NCBI GenBank assembly: GCA_031841125.1
Contig: CM063111.1
Location: 35,042,955 to 35,106,954, forward strand
Reading direction: 5' to 3'
Source: Acanthococcus lagerstroemiae
Lineage: Eukaryota > Arthropoda > Insecta > Hemiptera > Eriococcidae
Length of the DNA: 64,000 nucleotides
The first letter of the stretch is position 1, and every line of letters begins with the position of its first letter. A program made the translations under genes and the position numbers. Under the pieces are notes generated by a model. That model was not told the origin of the DNA. It saw nothing but the letters and a program-made list of their open reading frames with translations, and did no database searches. Below, one piece after another: positions 47,041 to 59,515 of the stretch.

Positions 47041-50000
47041 TGCCTTATTAGTCAAGTGTCAAGTAATGGTAGAAAATTTAAAGCTATATATCTGGCCCGA
47101 TAGAGGGCGTGAGAGTTTCATTTTTTCATCAGTGTCAGGCAGACACACAGTACTTCAATATGAGTGTTCGACGTTATTTTGATGATTCGCGTTGAAGTAT
47201 GAGCTGTGGAAAAAGTTAACCGTTTTCAGTGTCATTACGTTATCTTCTTTTCGAAGTATGCCATCGAAATTGAAAAAGTACGCTATTAATTTGGGCCTTT
47301 TATAATTGGGAGTTCAAAGGACATACTATAGGAACATTTTTCAAATAATTAACAGACGATTGAGTAGTTACTCATCGAGTGTGGGTCCTGGGAATTGAAG
47401 ATGGAACCCAGTTGGAAAACTGATGGTATTTCAGTCCTATTATTATGTTTATTGATTTCAGCAAGTCAGGTAGCCCATTTGAAAGTTGCATAACAGGGCA
47501 ATTATGAAATTCAATACACAGGAGAAAAAAATTTGACCAACATTTGATCTAACCAATATTTGGCGCCAAATATTTTTAACCGATGATTGACTAGTGTCTT
47601 TCTCCTCTAGTAGTCAGTCTGCCGAATGAAATGACGTCAGAAAAAAAATTATCATTGATTATAATAAATAAAATGAATTTCACTCTCTTCATTCCGTCAA
47701 TTTCAGATAATATATTACAGATTGTGGAAAATTCTGCAGGCCACTAATTGACAACACGCTTGCCAAATTTTGGTTTTTGGACGTTACTTAGGGAGGCGAT
47801 AGCAGCACCATCTTGTCATATCTTACAGAGGAAGGGTGAGAGTATCCACCGATTCCAAAATCAACTCCCCAATGTAATTGGAGCTTGAGATATGATCGTC
47901 AAAACCTGACCAATAATTGGCACGTTATCTTATGTAATAAAAATCCATCTTCCGCTTTCGAACAACAAAAAACGCCAGGTGGGTTGCCTACCTCAGAATC
48001 CTTAAAGCTGTAGGGGCAGACTAGCTAGCTTCAAGGACATAATATGTTCAGGCATAAGAGTGAGACGGTAAAATAAAAGCATAAAAAGACATAATAATGA
48101 AATGATCATCCACAATAAGACTTAAATACGCAGGGGCAGACCAGCTACCTTGGATGCTAGGATCTCAATTCTTTATGTATGAGGCGCCCCGTGAAAACGT
48201 ACCATATGCCGGAGAACTTGCAATTGAGTTTTAGGAAGAATCTGATAAGGCACAAGTGTACGTACATTTCAAAAAAACAATTAAGTCTCTAGCTCCAATA
48301 CAGATTGAAATAAAAAGCAGCTGAAGTTCGAGGATGTGAAATCTTAATTTTGAGAAAAATGCGTTTGAAGATGTGAAACAGAAAAGTACGCGAAAAAATC
48401 GATGTCTCGGTGTTTACTGCGCTAATCTGTCTCAAATTTGGCTATGATATCATGCGAATATGTAACAAAGCATTCTGCAAGGTTCACATCGATGCATGTA
48501 TGTAGACAAATACAACTCAAAAGATGACAGTTCGTATTAAGAACAAGTGAAGGGTTGGTTTTGAAACATTGATAAGTTCGAAAACGAAGTTCTGCAATGT
48601 CATACACTTGAAAACAATGGACTCATCGATAACGTGATAATAATTATTATGCGTAGCTGTAGTGATAACGCACGCACAAACGTAAACAAGATCGATGTGA
48701 CTTAAGGTGTTGTGGTACCTCTTCCAAACACCAGCATGTAGATCGTAATTTGTTTGTAAACTTGAAATATCACGTCCTAAACTACTTTCTACTGTACACT
48801 GTGGCCAGGCGTGTCTACCAGCAATTTCTATTGAAATTCGAAAAACGGAATTTCTGACTTGAAAACAAATTTTGTGTGCAAAAATCACTTTTCCGACGTA
48901 TGCTACCTTTTCACAGAGCGCCTCACGTATACTGAAGACCTATCCTTCTCTTCCGCTTCAAACTCCGGAGAGAAAACGTCAAAGACGATTTGAGCAATTT
49001 TTATTAGGGGGAGGGGGGCGAGGATTATAAAAATGCCGAATTGCCAAATAGAAATTTTAAAAATGCCTTTTTCCAAATGGAAATTTTAAAAATGCCTTTT
49101 TCCAAGTTGTCTCAGATTTAACTGAATACAATTTTGTCAAAATTAATGAAATTTTTCATTCAGTATTTAAAAAAAATTGTGAAATCGGTGTGTAAAAGAA
49201 ATAAAGATGCACCCGACAGGTTGCCTACCCGATAAGTACGTCAATGGCAGACCAGTTCCCTTGGGATCCAAGACTGCAATTCTCTTTTTTTCTACAGTTT
49301 CCAAATTCGGTTGTCTTTCTATACAGTTTCCAAGCCCGCTTTATCGGGTAGTGATATCCCCAACTTCGTGATGATGTCATCAATGTTAACCGCCTTCTGG
49401 GTTGCTGAGCTATGGCATCACCATCAGTTTCGTAATCATAATTTTGCACAGTAGTGCCGTTATTTTACGAAATGTAAACATAAATATGTGCAAGGGATTG
49501 ATACGAGCGAGTCGAGTTTCGGTTAGGGAGCGAAGCCCCCTAGTAGGGTCTATAAGTATTTTTCTCATTTCCAAGGAGGACCAAGCCTGATGAAAGGGTG
49601 CAGGAAAGGACAGTCTCCACAGTCTGCGACATCTTCGGGTGGCTTGGATTTTTCATATAAGCTTTCTCTATTGTTTGATTTTTTTTTTAGGGGTTTCAAG
49701 GGCAAAATCTTTTTTGTTTTCCCTCGGGCCCGACTTTATCTCGACAAAGAGGGACAAGATGCCTTCATTCCGCCGCCTGTTTGTAAATTAACGCGTATGT
49801 CGGCAAGATTAGCGCCAGGATTCACTGAGAGAAATGGGCGTAAAAAAAAATACAAAAGCTAACCACTAAAATTTCAGGTCGACAACTTCCGGATGTTGAT
49901 ATAATTAATCTTTAGTTGTCCAAGAATTATAAGTCGCACGCATCATTTAGAATATTCAGCAGGTCAAGATTTGTTAAGCAACTTCGAAATTTACATCCTC

Positions 50001-50154
50001 TTTCCAAATTTACATCCTGCCTCAAAATGAATTGTCAGGAAGCAATTCCACGAAAATACACATCCCAGCAATACTCAAAATGAACAACCAAGAACCAAGA
50101 CGATGCAAACTTTCAAACCTGTACGACTCCCGCGGAAAATTCGTTGAGACTTAC
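47041..50154. other. Non-coding intronic DNA with small repeats
   Basis: ggcagac.agct(a/t)cctt recurs at about 48015, 48133 and 49245. A three-fold run of ttttaaaaatgcc(tttttccaa) lies at about 49030-49105. No gene recognised. The 123-codon frame at 48517-48888 has no domain. Confidence 0.45.
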
Positions 50155-50276
50155 CTGAAAACCACGTTGCACTAGAAGAAGCCCCGAGCCAAGGATCTGA
50201 GTCCAGCAAATCGTCAGTGAAAAGTTTCTTAGCCAATTCTTCCTCCTCTTCGTCTTCTTTTTCTTCTTTGATACTC
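50155..50276 (-). CDS. cnc: Candidate next exon of cnc (acidic region), with a one-base frame break
   Basis: Bounded by strong splice sites on the minus strand: acceptor tctcttgttgcgtttag|AGTATC and donor TTTTCAG|gtaagtc. Read in phase 0, as the 63.4-kb exon requires, it gives SIKEEKEDEEEEELAKKLF and then stops just after a run of five A (plus strand 50220-50224). From that run onward the +1 frame reads TDDLLDSDPWLGASSSATWF to the donor. With one base fewer in the homopolymer the exon is a continuous acidic segment of 121 nt, phase 0 in and phase 1 out. The unshifted alternative frame is open throughout but starts with a lysine-rich run (VSKKKKKTKRRKNW) and does not fit the phase of the upstream exon. 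Insect CncC proteins carry an acidic stretch with a D-P-W motif shortly before ETGE, as I remember them; this is not checked. It could also be a chance pseudo-exon or an exon of another gene. Confidence 0.5.
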
Positions 50277-53200
50277 TAAACGCAACAAGAGACCGAAATT
50301 TCCATTAAACGGCAACAAAAAATTTGTCGAGTCACACTCGTCGTCCTTTCACTCGCAAATATACGGTCCAAAATGATATGAGATTCCGTAATATAATTTT
50401 TCAGGATGGAGGAACTTGAAGAGTACAGGATTTTGGTCTCAGATTTAGATGTATTTGGGCAGGTATACATCCAACATCGGCTGGTGATCAGCACTGAGTG
50501 GCGTTAAAAGCTATTCGATTGAATCCATTGATACCACTACTCAATTATATCGACCCCAAACGGGCGCTGACAATCGGCTGATACAGTTGCTCAAATACTC
50601 TCGAGTCCAAACTCTAGGAGAATTCGCTACACCTACCGACTGATAAGGCAGATACGTTTGGGTAGCAGTGGAAGAATACACGTACTTTGAGAGTTGAGGA
50701 CATTCTTAAAAAAGTAAATTCTAAAAAGACCGCAAGAAACTGTCACGAGACAACAGTGTGTCATTTCATTTGCATTATTTCGAATGATAGATTATTAAAA
50801 ACTCTCTTACAATCGAATTTTCAATACTTCTGTGCTGGATTTAGAATTTGGAACTCCCACGGCCCAGGATTCGAGGGGGCCTCAACTTTCCCCAATCTTG
50901 AGGTATAAAAAAAAAAAAAAAAACTAGTCAAGAATTTGTACCTATTTTTTCAGATGCATCAAAGATACGTCGTTTATGGTGATTCTTCGATTTGGTGGGG
51001 GCCTTGCGAACTGTCGCTTAAATAAGATCCTGCATCAATGCCTTCATACTTGTGAAGTACAAATTTCAAAAAGGAATCTAACGGAAAGAATTGGATATGG
51101 TTGACTTTCCTTCAAAGTTATGTAATTTTTCTATCTTAAAATAAAATGGCAGAGAGTAGCCTGTTGATTTTTGTTGTTTTTTTTGGGGGGGGGGGAGGGA
51201 GGGTCTCCCACATCAATTTCACTATATGTGACCTGGAATCATGAAATGTGCCTCTGGTGTCAAAAAATCATTTTTCACTTTCTTGACAATTCTTATAGGA
51301 AAAAAATCTCGCTCTTTCGAATGAAACAAATCGCAGCTTCCTGTCGTCATTAGTTTTTTTACAAATTACATTAAAAAATTACGTCAAAGTTTTAAAACAA
51401 CCGTTTATATGGCGTTGTGTGAAACGAGCCTATGGGAATGACAGAGAACAAGAATTCAAGACGCAGTTGGCATAGTAACGCGTAAACGCACCATCACAGA
51501 TGTACACACTATGTACATCTATGCGCACCACTACCACCATCCCATCTTTACACTCGTTTATCTCAAAAACCTGTTTTTGCACGAGAGGCACATTTCACGA
51601 TTCTAGGTCACACATATGTATATATATATCAATTAAGTCCACTGACCAGACTTTCAAAATCAGTATCAAAATTGGGCGTTTCTGGATTGATGATTTCGAG
51701 CTGTATGTTACATGTTTGATCTGATTTTGATTTTATCTTTCAAAAGCAAAGTTCTACACACTTATGAGAAGAAGTTACAGGACAATTCAACTGGGAAAAT
51801 TGAACCAAATAACATTTAATTCTTTGACGTGAACGTAACCCCCGCCCAACCTTATTACTTTTCTAAACAGAAACATCATCATGTAGTAGTTATCATTAAA
51901 ACGAATAACCTACTCTGGTACAGTTATTGTAGTACACAAGAAGGGTTATAAGATTAGCGACCAAGGCCCTTTTGGCTGGACATTTCTTCGGCAACACTCT
52001 GATCTTCCATATTCTCCCTCTATCGACTCATATACATAAAAAATACAGATAACACAAATTATAGTGATTAGTAATATCTTCAAAAAAGTTCATATACATT
52101 TTGCTATCGAATGCACTGTATGGAAAATGCGGCTCATTTAAGACTCTGTAACCCCCCTCCTCCACACACGCACGCAAACACAGCCTGATTTTTCTGGAAT
52201 TTAACAGGATTCTATATCCAATAGTGCTCCATCAATCTTATCAATTTTATTTCTATTCCACCATTTCCTTCTCAAGTTATCGTCCGGACAAAATTTTGTA
52301 CTGAAGAAATATGAAAATGCAAATTTAGTGTCATTAGCTTTTTCCACGAAACGCCCAGAAAAGTTCGTTCTACTCTTATTCCCGCAGTTGGGTCAAAACA
52401 AATAGCCGATATTAGAGGGGGAAAAAATCAGCTAAAAATGGAGATCGCTATCTTTAGAATAATTTTGAAACATCAAGCATTGGAAAATCTACTGTCCAGT
52501 CATCAACGTCTGGTCACATTTTCAGATTACTACTGTCAATCCACCAGTTTGCCCTCAACGTATAGTCGACTCTATAGCTACTACCAGACCGAAAAAATGC
52601 TGAACCTAAAATTTTGGGCTACTTGAATCTTCTACAGAGATGATTAATTTCAGTAACCTTATAAGTATATATCTACACGAATGTCCTTCTATGACATGCC
52701 ACGCAGATGTTCGATAACTGTTAATTTTGGGGCTGAAAAATTGCACGTTCAAGATTATTAATATTAACGCGTTCATTGCCAGTTATTATACAGCACGCTG
52801 ATCGCGCAAACACCATATTTATACTCGACCATAATCGTACGAGTAATTATAATTATTAATGCTTCTTTATTAGCATAATATCTCGACCATTTCAAAAGCA
52901 CCTTGCGCCGTTTAACGCGCGTATAATTTAAAATCTAGATGGGCACTGCGCCGCATCTCGAAGGTCAATGAAATATGTATTTTACGGGCCGGACAAATTG
53001 GGTGAATATTTTTGAAGGTGAAATTAGAAATGGCGTGGAATGTATTCCGGGTATCCGAATGACTTGAACCCACTGTTGAGAAATACTTGAGTGGCTCACA
53101 TTCACGCGGCACAGTCAAAGGCGCCGAAAAAAATGATGAGGCGGCAGATCAAAAATCTGATGAGTGGCAATTTTTTCCATTCCTGCTTTCCTTTCTTTTT

Positions 53201-54453
53201 TCTTTTAGAAACATAATCCGGGGGGAGGGGATGAGTGAAAGAAGTCTAGGAGCACAAGCAGAATTCCAGAATAATTGGGGACAGCTTTATTTTGCAAAGA
53301 TACACTGCGCGTTTTTTTATGTAAGCAAATGAAAAAAGATCAAAGCAGGATCTTGGTATGGTAAAATTTTGTTTCTAGAAAAATAAAAACGTCTTCCCTC
53401 CCTCGAACAAGGGCTGCGGGGGTCCACCAACTTTACACTTTCCAAAGAGAATTTACCCGGTAATCTATTGAAATTATTTATTTTTTTGCTTCGCTGAATG
53501 AGAATATTTAATCAGATGGAGACGTTTAACTCATCCTCGAATGAGGCCCCAAAATAAATATTTCATCCTTCAAATTGGCGAAATTGGTTTGGCTTGAAAA
53601 ATCGAACAAAATATCGAAATACACGTTTTTTTGGATCGTTAATGACGAGTATTGGAACAGATTTTTATTCAGATCCTGATTTCAGTCTCCAAAATTGAAA
53701 TTTCACTTTTGAGACGGTGCAGACCAAAACTGAAGTCGAAAATCGGATTATCAAAATAAGGGTCTTCAGGTTCATTTAGTTCGAATATCCCATCATGTAT
53801 TCCATTCGGGGGCCGAAATATAAACTCAGCAATTAAAGTTATTTTCATGCACATCGTAGGGAAGCCGAAATCGAAGGAATACAAATCTATGAAAAGATTA
53901 AATTTCCTTCCCGCCGCCACACTGTTGGTTCGAAGACAACTTAAACAAGCAAAATAATTAGACACGAAGAAGGCGGATAAAAGATCTAAATTAAGGATTT
54001 TACGTTGTTACTCATTTCAATCACTGCATAATTTATATGTTTTGATGTTCCCTCCGGTCACTGATGCGATACTCGAAAGGGTAGTTTCCGGAGCTGGGGG
54101 GGGGGGTTCGGTGCTCAAGAGCTATTTTGGCATGCGTGCATCGCCATACGTCCCACCACACCATTATGTTCTGATGTGAATCTCAATTCGGATCCCCAGA
54201 TACCCAATCTTACTTTACAATTTTCACAATAATTTTTTCATTTTAAATGGAAACATATTTCTGCTCGTACAGTTAGAAAACTTAGGACAAAAGGAGTACA
54301 AAGCTGTTGGGAAAAACTGAAATATTTCTGTTCCTTCGCCTCGCAGTAAATCGAAAGACTGTTTGAAACAGGTAGAATAAACTCGACCAAGAAAATCGAG
54401 GAAACAACTAAACATCAAAATTAGGTATCTTGGTCGCCAATTCCGAGTAATAC
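50277..54453. other. Long AT-rich intronic stretch
   Basis: No gene or defined repeat family. G tracts at about 51184-51200 and 54098-54108. A slightly CpG-richer patch lies at about 52780-53130. Short open frames only. Confidence 0.45.
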
Positions 54454-55140
54454 TTGAATTGGTTAGAACTAAAATGGGTTAAGTCCAAAAATCGCACGTT
54501 TCAGGAAGCGAATAAAACTGTTTTATTCGAAAATTTGAAAACCGTGGAATACGTCCTTCAGGGTGGTGGTAGAGGGTCAAAAGAGACAACTTTTGAGCCA
54601 GGTCCCGTCGAATAAAATTTTGACAAACCGGAGCTACGGGGCTCAAAGTTTTTGGACTTGACCCCTTTTGGTTCAGAACGGCTTTTTTGCAGTTTTACGG
54701 CTCGAAATTGCCCCCTCCCCTTTGAAGCCAGACATAAAGGGGTCACTTTAGTCTCGGTCCCATTCTAATCGAGCAAAATCTCTGCTTGTAAGAAAAAAAG
54801 TTCTGAAGCTGTATTGAAAAATTGCGATTTCGTTTTTGAAAATAGCACTTTTTAGGTATAAAAATGTAAAAATAGGGAGTGGGCCGGAATTTTTTATTTA
54901 TTTCTATTTTTTACAGTAAAATACACAATTTTCGAACAATTTCTGGAAAAATCCATTTTTTGAAAAAATTTTATTACAAAAAATTCACAGAAAGTGATGT
55001 TGCCAAAAAGCACTTTCCTAGCTGTTTCACGAAATTTCGACCACACCAGCAGATCTGCGATACTTCAATACCCCATAATCCGTGAAAAAAGCAAAAATGA
55101 CAAAAGTGGTCTTGACCCCTTTTAGTTCTAACCGATTCAA
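54454..55140. mobile_element. Inverted-repeat element of about 690 bp
   Basis: Ends ttgaattggttagaactaaa.atgggttaagtcc and, in reverse, ttgaatcggttagaactaaa.aggggtcaagacc. Arms of about 35-40 bp. The interior has two ccccttttggttc / gaccccttt words. No transposase frame. Confidence 0.7.
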
Positions 55141-55862
55141 TTATTGTATCACATTCTCATCCAATTTCTGATTGGGACCTTGGAATCCAAATTTTACAAT
55201 GAAAAATTCTGTGGCATTTACAATTGTGACCATTTATGTATTACGAATTGGTGTATTTTCTCAGAAAAATAAATTAAATTGAAATGTTAATTCGAATAGC
55301 CTCGTTAAAATACTTAGTGTGAATTAAAATCTACAAAAATAAGAAGAGAATATGACGTAGGAAGAAATCTCTTAAGGGCATTTGCTGAATGACAAAAAAT
55401 TAAGATTATCGAAATTTTCAAATTTAGAAATTCGAAAAAAGCATCACGATGTTTTAAAGGTCACTAACGTTGAATATTGAACGTTGAATATTGCGTTCAT
55501 ATTTTCCACGTGACTCCATCTGAGGTGTTAAAATTAAAATAAATAAAAAAAGTTATAAATCTTGTAAAAAATTTGAATTCTCCGGGAGCTCAAATCGGAG
55601 TTGCATCAAACATTTGATAAAATAATCAAAATAATGTGTGATCAAAGATTAAAATAATCCCTTCTCAATTTAATTTTGTTACCTAAAGCTGCATTCTGTG
55701 ACCCTCTGTGCGACCTAGGATGAGGAATCTCGATTTTTTCCTAACGATTTTTCAATTCCACTTAAAAGAGTTTCATAACGATAACTTACGTACAAATTGC
55801 GAAACCGTTGTTTTCAGCATTGATTTTGGAATTTAGGAACTTAACTTGGGACTAGATTAGAT
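55141..55862. other. Non-coding intronic DNA
   Basis: AT-rich with a short gttgaatattgaac duplication at about 55470-55493. Nothing else recognised. Confidence 0.45.
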
Positions 55863-56129
55863 TAGTGGCGTAGCCAAGGGGGAGTGAAGGGGGAAAATGC
55901 TCCCCAGGCACCTAGAATTTAATGTAAAATATGCAAAAATGAGCAACTTTTCGTCCTTAAAACACATTTTCTCGAAAAATTTTTGCTCGAGCAGTAATTT
56001 TACCTTTATTTTTCATAAAATAGTTCTCTAATATCGACAATAAAAAAACCTTAGTTTTCGACTTTTTCTCCCTTGAAAATCTTACTTCGCTCCCCCCCCC
56101 CTTACGGGAAAATCCTGGCTACGGCACTG
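55863..56129. mobile_element. hAT-type MITE with 8-bp target duplication
   Basis: Ends tagtggcgtagccaag and cctggctacggcactg. Flanks gattagat / gattagac (55855-55862, 56130-56137). 267 bp with G-rich left and C-rich right subterminal tracts. The interior ttttcgactttttctccctt recurs in the copy at 57285-57422. Confidence 0.88.
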
Positions 56130-56137
56130 GATTAGAC

Positions 56138-57284
56138 TGATGTAATATTTGACAATGAGAAAAAGAAACTCTCAATAATGTTTTCAATTTTTTAGCCAAG
56201 TCGATTTTGCCCATTACATTCTGTTTTCCGAACTACTCTCTGATGAAAAGAGGGAGGAAGTTCAAATTTTCTCAAAGTATTTTGTTGTGCCTGGAGAAAC
56301 TTTTAATGATGCGCTTTGATACCTTGCTTGATCTATAAAGTCAAGGGAATTTTGCTCATTCAAAGAGTAAGATTTTTATTTTTGATCCAAATCGGAGATG
56401 AATCAAAACTGTAACGACACATTCGCAGTCAGCGATCTAAGACATCTCCATGTCAACAGTTAGTTTACTTTTAAAATTTCCATGCTGACAAACACCCTCG
56501 TGGCCCTCATTTATGAGGGAAAAATTTGTTTGACTTAAGAAACCAGACTGAGGACTTCAAGATTCAATATTTTTCTTGGTCCGAGTATGATCCTACTGTA
56601 TGTTCAGAGAATAATATCATACGTTTTTAAAAAGAATGAGTAAGCTCTTAAAGGCAAAGGGATACGAGTACAATAGAATGATCGAGTTTCAAGAAATTTT
56701 AAGAAGCCAGGAAGAATAACTATAAATTTAATATCGATACTGCTATTGGTACTAGAACTAGAGAGAGTAAATGGACTGCCTTTCAAGATCAAGATAGTTG
56801 CGTCTGCAACCAAACACATTGTAAGGGAACGGCTCCTAGGGAGGATACATGAATCTTTCTTCGTTAAATTGCTCCTAATTAGAGGTATGTTCTTAAATAG
56901 AGATAACAGGTCATCTGAGGCTTTAGGTGGCATTTACTGATGGGAATGAATTGAACTAGTAAAGTACACGATAAAAGTAACCTTATTATTCATTTTCTGG
57001 GCAGAAGGAAAATAATTATCAAATTTCTGACTATACCGATGGAAAGAGCGTTGAAAAAGTTTAAATTTCGATTATAATTTATAAAATTGAATAAATTTTC
57101 GATTACGTATGAATTATTACAACGTGATAGCGTGCGATCGTAAATAGAGTCACTGTAATTGGAGATACCACTGATAAGACAAATTTTTTCACAGTGTTGA
57201 AAAATTCGATACCAAATGTTATTTATTTTGCAAAAAAAAAAGATTTTCGAGCTATAGAAACGGTGAAACGTGGGCCAAGTGCAT
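56138..57284. other. Non-coding intronic DNA
   Basis: No gene recognised. The open frame 56604-56933 (minus) and its shadow have no domain. Confidence 0.45.
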
Positions 57285-57422
57285 GCGTCGGGGGGGGGGG
57301 GGCAGTATTTTTACATAGTCCTCTAATATCAGTGATTTTTTTTAAATACCGCAATTTTCGACTTTTTCTCCCTTGAAAACCTGATTGTGCCCCTCTTTGG
57401 GAACTCCTTAGCTACGCCACTG
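57285..57422. mobile_element. Right part of a hAT-type MITE
   Basis: Shares ctctaatat, ttttcgactttttctccctt and the tagctacgccactg end with 55863-56129. The left end and target duplication are not found, so it is a truncated copy. A G tract of about 13 marks its left edge. Confidence 0.75.
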
Positions 57423-57579
57423 TAATATGCCACCGGTGGGGACACGAAAAATGCGGCGCCACTGATGTCGCATTTACGTGCCCTCTATGCGTGAAGTGAA
57501 AATTGGGAAGTATGAATAATACAATAAAAATTAATGTACTGACTTAATTTGTTTCTAACATCGAATAGATACTTAAAGG

Positions 57580-58024
57580 CGTGAAGTTCAAAACATCTTA
57601 TGCAGCAATGTCAAAAGTTTACAGGAGAAGCAAAAAACTGTTTCAGCTGAGGTGAAGGGGGTGGCGTTGGCCAAATGAGTGCTCAGCCAATTCTCTGAAG
57701 CTTCATACACATGTTCATGTACAAATTTTGAGGCCCAGTCATGCTTAAGCTGAGAAAATGAGGGTTGACGTTGCGCACATCCGAAGTCCATGGGAAAGAC
57801 AAAACAAAACATCCTAAGTGCCATCAACATCAAGCGCTTCCTGCCACTTTGGAGTTAGGATGTTTGGCACGGATCGCTCATCTTTGGGGTGAAATTAAAA
57901 GTACTTTGAAGCTCTGTGGGCACTTAGGATGTTTAGTATTGTATGGGCGGCGGTTCTTAGAACAATTTGCATGCATAAAACCACTTTTGCAAATTTTGGC
58001 ACATATCATGTTTTGAACTTCACG
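57580..58024. mobile_element. Element of about 445 bp with CGTGAAGTTCAAAACAT ends
   Basis: cgtgaagttcaaaacat at the left is the exact reverse complement of atgttttgaacttcacg at the right. Inside, acatcctaagtgcc and ggcacttaggatgt-type words form a second inverted pair. No transposase frame. Confidence 0.75.
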
Positions 58025-58961
58025 TCTTCACTCACTGTCAGTCGAAAAATTGATCAAACATGGTATCTCTAACTAGGAGCACTTTTTATGCATGCCGTTT
58101 TTACGTACTTTTTACTTTTGGGATGGTGAAATACGCGGGAGTGAAAGGGGGGAGGGAGTTACAGATCGAAAATTCAAGTACAGGTCCTGAAAGCCAAGGA
58201 TATAGGCTACAATGTGGCATATCAACCACTACCCTAACATAATTAGGACGCGAGATAATGAACAAAGAAAAAATGTACCTCTTATATGGAGACTTCCCCT
58301 TCCATATTGTGTATGTAATTGCCTCGTAACCAGCAGACATGTGGAATGCACGTAGATAATATTGCATGCTAAAAGCTGAAATTAAACTAACTTCACTCAA
58401 AATTGCAGTCATATAGCACTCTTTGCTTTCCATCGCGCCTCAATTGTGGTGGCAAACAGAAATATTTTCAAGCCAAGATAAGTCATTTCTCACTGGCCGG
58501 TTGGAAGGAAAACTGAAATATTTGACCAGGTGTAAGCTCTCATTCTTAAGATTATCCTACCTTGAGACAGGAAAGGGGAGCAAAATTAATAATTCTGCCC
58601 CCGCGTCTTCAAGAGTGGTGGCGGGGGGAAGGGCAATTACCTTTCCTTCCCGTTCCGGCGCCACTGGGCACAGTCAGTTCGATAGTTGGCAATGTCGGAT
58701 GCTCAGTTGACAAATTCATGCATCTCAAAGGCTTTTTTTTTTGGGGGGGGGGGGATTTTTGATTTTTTTCACTTCAACAATCGGAAAATGTTTGACTCTC
58801 ACCCCCTCAGTAAATTTGTTTCGGTACGGCCCTGGAAATAATATCGGACTCGCTTTCTCTGAAACGGCATAGATGGGCAGGATAACATGATGTTCAGATC
58901 AAAAATATCATAATGATCAAAAAGATCATGATCTAAAATCATCAGATTAGATGTGATCTGA
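58025..58961. other. Intronic DNA with MITE ends and GATC-rich repeats
   Basis: ccggcgccactg (about 58661-58672) and ggtacggccctg (ending 58833) are lone MITE-type right ends, with a G tract at about 58743. From about 58890, gatcatgatc-like words repeat and continue beyond the next element at about 59560-59720. Confidence 0.45.
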
Positions 58962-59515
58962 ATTGAGGAGCTCAGTTCCAAACTGAATTTAGCCCAAAAA
59001 AACGATTTCGAGAAAATCGAAAAAAACATTCCCATCCTGGAACATGTTGAGTAAATTCGTGTTTGTTAACACGAATCGCAAGCTGAAGTATTGTGGCAAC
59101 ACTGACAAAACTGACGTCGTTGTAACTTTTACCTATCCTGAGATATGAAGGTGTGAAGTAGGGAGAGTCGTGGACTAAGGGCAGTTTGGCGCAACTCTTT
59201 ACTCTTGTAAAGTGGTAAAAGGTCTGTTTTTTTCCAGTTTTGCGATTCTTATAATGATTTTCACAGGTTAAGTAATCCGCCATTTTTGTGCTGATTTTTC
59301 CGTGGACTAGCGAACGCTCGCCCGCGAGGCGTTCGCTAGTCAACGGAAAAAGGTCTGCACAAAAATGGCGGATTAGTATGCCCATAAAACGAAAACGAAT
59401 TAGAGAACTCCAGTAAACTGCATTCGATAGATATCGACTTCCTCCAACAGATCGCGTCATAATGTCAATTTCGGTTTTTTTGGACTACGGGCAGTTTTGA
59501 ACTGAGCTCCTCAAT
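58962..59515. mobile_element. Fold-back element with nested 103-bp hairpin
   Basis: Outer ends attgaggagctcagttcc and, in reverse, attgaggagctcagttca, extending about 45 bp. Nested inside, 59273-59317 pairs with 59329-59375 (taatccgccatttttgtgc.., ggactagcgaacgc) around an 11-base CG-rich loop. 554 bp. No coding frame of meaning; the 162-codon minus frame (58972-59460) crosses the palindrome. Confidence 0.8.

Noticed and set aside
58972..59460. 162-codon minus-strand gene
   Set aside because: Covers the nested hairpin element; no domain.
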